Below, in pieces: positions 8,369-13,432 of a stretch of 13,432 bases of DNA (within the stretch, counting starts at the first letter, position 1; each line of letters begins with the position of its first letter). Source of the DNA: UBA11346 sp038203025 (lineage in GTDB: Bacteria > Planctomycetota > UBA11346); assembly GCA_038203025.1 (NCBI GenBank), contig JBBREK010000113.1, forward strand, positions 1 to 13,432. Reading direction: 5' to 3'. The position numbers were made by a program, and so were the translations under genes. The notes beneath the pieces were generated by a model. It did not search any database and had not been told where the DNA came from. It was given only the letters and a program-made list of their open reading frames with translations.

Positions 8369-10650
8369 TGCTCGGGCGGCTGCTCGCACTGGCCGCGCTG
8401 CTATCCGCCTGCCTGTCGGCGGCGGTGTCGGTCAGCGGTCCGACGACGCTGCGCGGCACGGTCGGCGTGCCGCTGGTGGCGGCAATCAGCGCCACCGGCG
8501 GGGCGCCGCTGACCTACAATGTCGTCGGCAAACCGACCTGGCTGACCATCGACCCTGGCTCGGGCTGGATCACCGGCACCCCGGACGCTGCGGCGACCAC
8601 CCTCGTTACCCTGACCGCCAATGGCGGCAGTGGCGGCAGTGCCGGCACCGGCTCGACCACCATGACCATCACCATCGATCTCGCCAGCGGACCGTCGGTG
8701 GTCAACGCGGCGGCCTGGTCGGTCAGCGACGGTTCGCAGTGCTCGCTGCAACTGGTGCCCGACGCCACCGCCACCGGTTTTGCCGCCAACGGGCAGCCGG
8801 GTGGACTGGCGCTGTCGGTCAGCGGACTGCTTGCCGGCACCGCCACCGTGCCCGGCCGCTACAACGTCACCGTCTCGGCCGATGGCGGCACCACCTGGAC
8901 CACCCTGCTGCTGGAGGTGCTGACCGCGCAATCCGGGGCGCCGCTGTTCACCGTGCCGGTGCAGCCACTGGCGGCTGAGGGCGCAACCTTCGCCTCCTTC
9001 CCCACCGCCACCGGCGCCACCGCCTTCGCCGCCACTGACCTGCCCGCCTGGCTGACCATCGACGGCGGTGACGGGCTGATCACCGGCACCCCGCCAGTCG
9101 GCACGGCCAGCGCCAACCTGCGGCTGACCGCCAGCCTCGGCGGCGCTGCGGCAACCACCGTGCTGGCCGTGCCGGTGGCCGTGCCCGGCGCGGGCGATCC
9201 GCTGCCCCTGTCGCCGCCGGTGATCGAGGCGACCGCCGGTTCGGGCCTGGGTTGGAAGGCGGCCAGCGACGTGGCCGCGACCTGGAGCGCCGTCGGATTG
9301 CCGACCGGGCTGACCCTCGATGCGGCCAGCGGCCAACTCACCGGCTCGCCCGTCGCCGCCGGCAACGCCAGCGCCGTGATCACCGCCACCCCAGCGCTGC
9401 CTGAACTGCCGGTCGCCTCGACCATCGCCATCCGCGTGCGCCCGGCCGCCACCGGCGCCCCGGTGCTATCAACCCTGGCACCGCCGGTGCTGACGGTCGG
9501 CGCCCCGGCGGCCATCGCCGTGGCCACCAGCGGCGTCGCGCCGACTTCGTATGCCGCTACCGGCGCCAGCGACTTCACCATCGACAGCGATGGGCTGCTC
9601 ACCGGCACGCCGACCGCGGCGGGCCTGACGGCGGTGACGCTCAGCGCCAGCAACGCCAGCGGTACGGCGGTGGCAACCCTGCTGCTGCAGACCGGCGTCC
9701 GCATCGCTGCCGCCCCGTTGCCGACCGCACCGGTCGCCTTCCACGCCACCGCCGGCTCGCGGTTCGCCGCCGCCCTGGCCGCCGACGCGCCGGTGACCAG
9801 CTGGAGCGAAAGCGGCCTGCCCGGCACGCTGGCCCTGGCGCCGTTCACCGGTCGCATCACCGGCCTGCCGGCGGCCGGCGTCAGCAACGTCTTCCTCAGC
9901 GCGTCCAATGCCGTCGGCAGCAATCCGACACACGGCACCATCCGCGCGCTCGCCGCGACGGTGGGGGCACCAGTGATCGCCAATGCCGGACCCTGGCTGG
10001 TCGGCGCCGGCCAGCCGGTGCGGCTGCAACTGGATCCCGGCGGTGGCGCGACCTGGACGATCAGCGGCCTGCCCAGCGGACTCGCCGCCGACGCCAGTGG
10101 CCTGATCAGCGGTGTCACCGCCGTGACCGGCGATGCCACCCTTGATCTCACCGCCGCCAGCGGAGCCGCCCAGGCACGCACCGCCGGCCTGCTGGTGGTC
10201 GAACCGGTCATCGCCGGCGCTCCGGTATTCAGCGATCCCGGCCTGCTCCTCGGCGTGGTCGGCGTCCCGTTTTCCGCGCAACTGCTGGCCAGCAACACGC
10301 CAATCGAGTTCACCATCAGCGGCGGGCCAATCTGGCTGTCGGTGGTGCCGGCCACCGGCGGGCTTGGCGGCACGCCCACCGCCGCCGGCGATTGGCTGCT
10401 GGCAATCACCGCCCGCAATGCGCCTGGCACCGTCCGTTCCTACTGTGCGCTGCGTATCGATCCCGCACCGGTTCCGCCGGTAACGCCACCAGCGCCATCC
10501 CCGCCGGTATCCAACCTCAGCGGAGGCGGTTGCGGAGCAGGCGGCGCAGGACTGATCCTGGCCATGGTTGCCGCCATGGGGTTGACTGCCGGCAGCCGTC
10601 GCCGGGTCAGATGGCTCGGACCGCCACCGCGTTCGACACACCGCCGCTGA
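8368..10650 (+). CDS. Exported Ig-like (He_PIG-type) repeat protein with GGGC C-terminal sorting tail
   Basis: A 760-residue protein that starts at ATG 8368, sharing one base with the upstream stop. MLGRLLALAALLSACLSAA is a signal peptide; LSAC (12-15) could also be a lipobox. The body is about eight modules of roughly 85 residues, each with the putative-Ig signature LP-x-x-L-x-h-D-x-x-x-G-x-h-x-G-x-P followed by a G-x-x-x-h strand. The signatures centre near residues 55-72, 150 (divergent), 225-243, 311-333, 402-420, 484-505, 568-589 and 653-675. A Pro-rich linker follows, then SGGGC (Cys722), a hydrophobic helix (729-742) and SRRRVRW. This tripartite tail resembles Gly-Cys sorting signals such as Synerg-, JDVT- or MYXO-CTERM, which intramembrane CPBP-family proteases are thought to process. 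An adhesive or structural surface role is inferred. The last 14 codons lie antisense within the next gene. Confidence 0.8.
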   Translation: MLGRLLALAALLSACLSAAVSVSGPTTLRGTVGVPLVAAISATGGAPLTYNVVGKPTWLTIDPGSGWITGTPDAAATTLVTLTANGGSGGSAGTGSTTMTITIDLASGPSVVNAAAWSVSDGSQCSLQLVPDATATGFAANGQPGGLALSVSGLLAGTATVPGRYNVTVSADGGTTWTTLLLEVLTAQSGAPLFTVPVQPLAAEGATFASFPTATGATAFAATDLPAWLTIDGGDGLITGTPPVGTASANLRLTASLGGAAATTVLAVPVAVPGAGDPLPLSPPVIEATAGSGLGWKAASDVAATWSAVGLPTGLTLDAASGQLTGSPVAAGNASAVITATPALPELPVASTIAIRVRPAATGAPVLSTLAPPVLTVGAPAAIAVATSGVAPTSYAATGASDFTIDSDGLLTGTPTAAGLTAVTLSASNASGTAVATLLLQTGVRIAAAPLPTAPVAFHATAGSRFAAALAADAPVTSWSESGLPGTLALAPFTGRITGLPAAGVSNVFLSASNAVGSNPTHGTIRALAATVGAPVIANAGPWLVGAGQPVRLQLDPGGGATWTISGLPSGLAADASGLISGVTAVTGDATLDLTAASGAAQARTAGLLVVEPVIAGAPVFSDPGLLLGVVGVPFSAQLLASNTPIEFTISGGPIWLSVVPATGGLGGTPTAAGDWLLAITARNAPGTVRSYCALRIDPAPVPPVTPPAPSPPVSNLSGGGCGAGGAGLILAMVAAMGLTAGSRRRVRWLGPPPRSTHRR
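8537..8583 (+). repeat. Ig module 1 copy of duplicated DNA blocks
   Basis: CCTGGCTGACCATCGAC (8537-8553) and GATCACCGGCACCCCG (8568-8583) recur exactly at 9047-9063 and 9078-9093. Both pairs are offset by exactly 510 bp, or 170 codons. That equals two Ig modules and suggests duplication of a two-module unit. Confidence 0.6.
9047..9093 (+). repeat. Ig module 3 copy of duplicated DNA blocks
   Basis: This is the partner of 8537-8583, with the same 17-mer and 16-mer, the same internal spacing and the same reading frame. The sequence between the two exact blocks has diverged (GGCGGTGACGGGCT against CCTGGCTCGGGCTG). Confidence 0.6.
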
Positions 10651-11362
10651 AGGATGTCCAACGCGGCTCGGCGAAGCCGGCCTCGCGCAGGTGGACGTCC
10701 GCCTCGGTGGTGGAGATGAACCCGCGCACCGAATCGCACAGATAGCGGTAGGCCGAGCGGTCACCGGCCAGCAGCGAGCCGGCCAGCGGGAACACTCCAC
10801 GTCCGAAGGTGGCGTAGAATAATTTGGGGAAGAAGCACGTCGGACGGAAGAACTCAAGGATGAGCAGCCGGCCGCCCGGTCGCAGCACCCGCCGTAACTC
10901 GCGGGCGCTGGCCAACGGGTCACCGAAATTGCGCCAGCCGTAGGCGACCATGGCGACATCGAAGGCGGCATCGGCGTAGGGCAGGCGCAAGGCATCGCCG
11001 GCCGAGGCCGACAGCGGCCGGCCCTGGCGCTTGCCAGTCCCAGCCGCCAGCATCGGCACGCTGAAGTCGCAGCCATGGATGCGCGCCGCCCGACCCTGGC
11101 GCAGCGCCGCCAGGCCAAGATCGAAGGTGCCGCAAGCCAAATCGAGGGCGTCGCCATCACCAGCCGGAAGCAGGTCGACGGCGATGCGCCGCCAGCGCAG
11201 GTCGAGGCGCGCCGAAAGCACGCGATTGAGCAGGTCGTAGCGGCCGGCGATGCGGCCGAACATGGCCTGGACCTGCTTCGATCCGGCGGGCAGGGTGTCG
11301 TTCACACCTTCCACTGCATGTCCGCCGCCACGCCAATCAAGTTGGAACCCCGCGCCGTTCAT
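10607..11362 (-). CDS. ubiE: UbiE/MenG-type demethylmenaquinone (or ubiquinone-pathway) C-methyltransferase
   Basis: This SAM-dependent methyltransferase of quinone synthesis is 251 residues from the chosen ATG 11362, close to the usual length. Family landmarks are MFGRIAGRYDLLNRVLS (34-50) with WRR at 57-59; motif I DLACGTFD (74-81); GCDFSVPML; GDALRLPYADAAFDVAMVA; GWRNF in place of the usual GLRN; RVLRPGGRLLILEF; and AYRYLCDSVRGF. These fix the family firmly. Motif I reads GTF where UbiE normally has GTG, with Phe80 replacing a cofactor-loop glycine. The start is uncertain: ATG 11377 and 11368 and GTG 11305 are also in frame. GTG 11305 would leave a 70-bp promoter space against the divergent neighbour. 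The 3' end overlaps the convergent Ig-repeat gene by 44 bp. Menaquinone is the more likely substrate if the host is a PVC bacterium, but the sequence does not decide this. Confidence 0.85.
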   Translation of the reverse strand: MNGAGFQLDWRGGGHAVEGVNDTLPAGSKQVQAMFGRIAGRYDLLNRVLSARLDLRWRRIAVDLLPAGDGDALDLACGTFDLGLAALRQGRAARIHGCDFSVPMLAAGTGKRQGRPLSASAGDALRLPYADAAFDVAMVAYGWRNFGDPLASARELRRVLRPGGRLLILEFFRPTCFFPKLFYATFGRGVFPLAGSLLAGDRSAYRYLCDSVRGFISTTEADVHLREAGFAEPRWTSFSGGVSNAVAVRAI

Positions 11363-11375
11363 CACCATCCCGGGC

Positions 11376-11873
11376 ATGGAACGCTGGTCCATCCTACTAG
11401 AGAAGGAGTACCTCAAGTTCTCCTGCGCCCACTTCCTCATCTTTCCAGACGGCTCGAAAGAGCGGCTGCACGGCCATAACTACCGGGTGCGCTGCGAAAT
11501 CGACGGCGACCTCGACGGCCACGGCCTGGTCATCGACTTCAAGGAGGTGAAGCCGGTGGTGCGCAAGCTGTGCGACGAACTCGACGAGCACTGGATCGTC
11601 CCCGCGCACCACCCCGAACTGCACATCACGCCTCGCGACGACGGGCACACCGAAGTGGTGTACCGCTCCGCACGCTATCTCGCCCCCACCGACGAGGTAC
11701 TGGTGCTGCCGATCGGCAACACCTCGGCGGAATATTTCGCGGCCTGGTTCGGCCGCACCCTGCTGGCCCGGCTGCGCGAACAGTTCGGCCACCTCCGCGT
11801 GCGCAAACTGCAGGTGCGCATCAGCGAAACGGATGGGCAGGACGGGGTGTTCGTGACGGACGGAGAGACCTAG
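11376..11873 (+). CDS. 6-pyruvoyl-tetrahydropterin synthase / QueD-family protein
   Basis: A 165-residue protein of the T-fold PTPS family, whose members convert dihydroneopterin triphosphate to tetrahydropterins (queuosine or biopterin routes). ATG 11376 puts the first strand (WSILLEKEYLKFSCAHF) at the family position. The three zinc ligands are His19 (SCAHF) and His32/His34 (LHGHNY). VIDFKEVK (52-59) and NTSAE match the family, as does the late glutamate (SET, Glu151). Two catalytic positions differ: the Cys four residues before HGH is Lys28 (KERLHGH), and the His after the conserved Asp70 is Glu71, with His72 next (LDEHW). The reaction is therefore uncertain, and no symbol is given because no queC, queE or folE is adjacent. 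The start lies 13 bp from the chosen ubiE start, and the 3' end is 20 bp from the convergent LysR gene. Confidence 0.8.
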   Translation: MERWSILLEKEYLKFSCAHFLIFPDGSKERLHGHNYRVRCEIDGDLDGHGLVIDFKEVKPVVRKLCDELDEHWIVPAHHPELHITPRDDGHTEVVYRSARYLAPTDEVLVLPIGNTSAEYFAAWFGRTLLARLREQFGHLRVRKLQVRISETDGQDGVFVTDGET

Positions 11874-11893
11874 GCGCGACAGCCCGGGCGTCT

Positions 11894-12829
11894 TCACTTG
11901 CGATGCAGCGTACGCAGCCGATCGACCAGCCGCTGCGCCGCCCCAAGCGGCTCGCGATTCGGCAGCATCAGGCGGATGGTGCGCGCCACCGAGCATTCCG
12001 GGATGGGCCGCGCGGCCAGCTCACCATGCGGCAGGCAGCCGTCGGGGATGACGCCGAGGCCCAGGCCCGAGCGCACCATCGCCTTGATCACCTCGACATT
12101 GGCGAGTTCCATCACCGGCTGGAAACGTAGCCCGGCGCGGGCGAAGGCGTCATCGAGCAGGCGTCGGACGGTCAGACCACTGGCGAAGGTGATCACCGGA
12201 CGCTTGGCCAGCTCCGCCAGGGTGGACGGCAACTCGCTGGGGCGCATCTCGTGCGGATGCACCAGGACGAGCGGATTCTGGTAGAGCCGTTCGCAGCGCA
12301 GGCCGGCATGGTCGGTGGTGCCGATGGCGACATCGAGGCTGCCAGCCAACAGCATGTCCATGAGCTGCGGACTGCTCTGGCATACCACCGTCACGCGCAC
12401 CCGCGGGTTGGCCTGGACGAAAGCCGGCAGGATCTGCGGCAGCACGTAGATGCCAATTGAATCGATGCAGCCGAGACGGACCTCGCCGCCAACCTCGTCA
12501 GCGGCGGCGCGCACCCGCGTCGCCAGGCCGTTGAGCTGCGCAAGAACCTCACGGGCCCCCTGGGCCAGCGTCTCGCCGGCCGGGGTGAGGCGCGCGCCGG
12601 TGCTCGACCGTTCCAGCAGGCGGGCGCCGACCACCCGCTCCAGATCCTGGATCTGCCGCGATAGGGTCGGCTGGGCCATGCCGCGGGCGCGGGCCGCGGC
12701 GCTGAACGAACCGTGGTCGGCGACCGCGACCAGCGAGGCCAGGGCATGCGGGGGGAGTTCGGGAAGCGGTGCCACGCTGCGCAGCAGAAGGGCACCGAGC
12801 GGGAATGGAAGCCGGCCACCGACCGGCAT
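11894..12829 (-). CDS. LysR-type transcriptional regulator
   Basis: A 311-residue protein from ATG 12829. The N-terminal winged helix-turn-helix is clear at residues 30-88: LVAVADHGSFSAAARARGM, then AQPTLSRQIQDLE, then LLERSSTGARLTPAGE. A linker helix and a periplasmic-binding-protein-like effector domain (about 112-305) follow, with GEVRLGCIDSIG opening the domain, LLAGSLDVAIGT, and SGLGLGVIPDG near the end. LysR proteins are tetrameric activators or repressors that respond to a small ligand; the ligand cannot be read from the sequence. GTG 12775 (293 residues) is a plausible alternative start that would leave 63 bp rather than 9 bp before the divergent dehydrogenase gene. That divergent gene is the natural regulatory target, by inference from layout. 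Confidence 0.88.
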   Translation of the reverse strand: MPVGGRLPFPLGALLLRSVAPLPELPPHALASLVAVADHGSFSAAARARGMAQPTLSRQIQDLERVVGARLLERSSTGARLTPAGETLAQGAREVLAQLNGLATRVRAAADEVGGEVRLGCIDSIGIYVLPQILPAFVQANPRVRVTVVCQSSPQLMDMLLAGSLDVAIGTTDHAGLRCERLYQNPLVLVHPHEMRPSELPSTLAELAKRPVITFASGLTVRRLLDDAFARAGLRFQPVMELANVEVIKAMVRSGLGLGVIPDGCLPHGELAARPIPECSVARTIRLMLPNREPLGAAQRLVDRLRTLHRK

Positions 12830-12838
12830 GCTACGGCC

Positions 12839-13432
12839 ATGACCAGATCCGTCGCCGGCATGTCCGTCCTCATCACCGGCGCCTCGGCCGGCATCGGCGA
12901 GGCCCTGGCGCACGAACTGCACCGCCGCGGCGCCCGGCTGGCGCTGACCGCGCGACGAGCCGACCGGCTCACCACCCTGGCTGCGGCCTGCGGCGACGCG
13001 CTGGTCCTGCCCGCCGACCTCGCCGATCCCGCGGCAGCGGCGACGGTGGTCGAACAGGCGCACGCCCGGTTCGGCCGGCTTGACGCGGTGGTGCTGAACG
13101 CCGGCTACGGCCTGGCCCGTCTGGCCGAGGCGACCAGCGATGCGGACTGGCTCGCCATCCTGCGCGTCAACCTGCTGGCCACCGCCGCCGGTCTGCGCGC
13201 CGCCGTGCCGCTGCTGCGCGCCCAGGAACCGCGTCAGGGCTGGCGTGGCCGGATCATGATCGTGTCCTCGTCGCTGGCCCGCCGCGCCGCGCCCGACACC
13301 GCCGCCTACAGCGCCACCAAGGCGGCCCAGCTGTCCCTGGCCGAGGCGGCCCGCGTCGAACTGGCGCCCGACCGCATCGCCGTGACCACGGTGCATCCGG
13401 TGCGAACCACCAGCGAGTTCTTCGACGCCTGC
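12839..13432 (+). CDS. Short-chain dehydrogenase/reductase (SDR), 3'-truncated by window end
   Basis: The first 198 residues are present and the frame is still open at the last base. Classical SDR landmarks are the Rossmann glycine motif TGASAGIG (13-20), ALTARR after the second strand (basic residues there favour NADP(H)), VLNAG (NAG 87-89), catalytic Asn111 (RVNLL), the SSS serine stretch (143-145), Tyr157/Lys161 in YSATK, and VHPVRTT in the position of the usual PG-x-V-x-T. It should be a soluble NAD(P)-dependent oxidoreductase of unknown substrate. ATG 12860 (MSVLITGAS) is an equally reasonable start. It lies divergent from the LysR regulator and is probably controlled by it. Only the C-terminal substrate-binding part is missing. 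Confidence 0.88.
   Translation, partial: MTRSVAGMSVLITGASAGIGEALAHELHRRGARLALTARRADRLTTLAAACGDALVLPADLADPAAAATVVEQAHARFGRLDAVVLNAGYGLARLAEATSDADWLAILRVNLLATAAGLRAAVPLLRAQEPRQGWRGRIMIVSSSLARRAAPDTAAYSATKAAQLSLAEAARVELAPDRIAVTTVHPVRTTSEFFDAC

Noticed and set aside
8859..10430. 523-codon minus-strand ORF opposite the Ig-repeat gene
   Set aside because: It is a repetitive Ala/Gly/Pro/Val-rich mirror of the Ig modules; the plus frame carries the signal peptide, module signatures and sorting tail.
9469..11160. 563-codon minus-strand ORF spanning ubiE and Ig regions
   Set aside because: It crosses the end of ubiE in another frame, then becomes Gly/Arg-rich shadow sequence; no domain is visible.
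1..13432. CRISPR arrays, tRNA/rRNA genes, riboswitches
   Set aside because: I saw no regularly spaced direct repeats outside coding modules, no cloverleaf with CCA-type end, no rRNA-like stretch and no recognisable aptamer core. This is by eye; covariance-model searches were not possible.

Overview
The window is a GC-rich, densely packed bacterial fragment carrying seven genes or gene fragments. No rRNA or 16S-type marker is present, so taxonomy is inferred from gene content. A giant exported PQQ-propeller/solenoid protein, an Ig-repeat protein with a Gly-Cys C-terminal sorting tail, a DUF1670-type gene end and an UbiE-type quinone methyltransferase together suggest a Gram-negative didermic bacterium. 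My best guess is Planctomycetota or a neighbouring PVC-type lineage, but the sequence does not prove this.

Layout. (1) 2-223 (+) is the 3' end of a DUF1670-like gene. (2) 224-431 is a gene-free spacer holding palindromes and an exact 14-bp tandem repeat. (3) 432-7343 (-) is one 2303-residue exported multidomain protein. (4) 7344-7483 is a 140-bp divergent intergenic region. (5) 7484-8368 (+) encodes a lipoprotein with a coiled-coil stalk, a poly-Gln tract and a C-terminal beta-barrel-like domain. (6) 8368-10650 (+) overlaps it by one base (TGATG) and encodes a 760-residue protein with about eight Ig-like modules and a GGGC + membrane helix + Arg-cluster tail. (7) 10607-11362 (-) is an UbiE/MenG-type methyltransferase whose 3' end overlaps the Ig gene by 44 bp. 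(8) 11376-11873 (+) is a QueD/6-pyruvoyl-tetrahydropterin-synthase homologue. (9) 11894-12829 (-) is a LysR-type regulator. (10) 12839-13432 (+) is a short-chain dehydrogenase/reductase cut by the window end.

Genes 3, 5 and 6 all encode exported envelope proteins arranged around one short divergent control region. They are the most interesting part: an outer-membrane barrel lipoprotein translationally coupled to an Ig-repeat surface protein, head-to-head with a giant beta-propeller protein. The right part (7-10) is ordinary cofactor, regulatory and oxidoreductase genes packed with almost no intergenic space. Two of its enzymes show substitutions at positions that are normally conserved: UbiE motif I, and the PTPS catalytic Cys and His. 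The LysR/SDR pair is divergent, a layout in which LysR regulators commonly control the neighbour.
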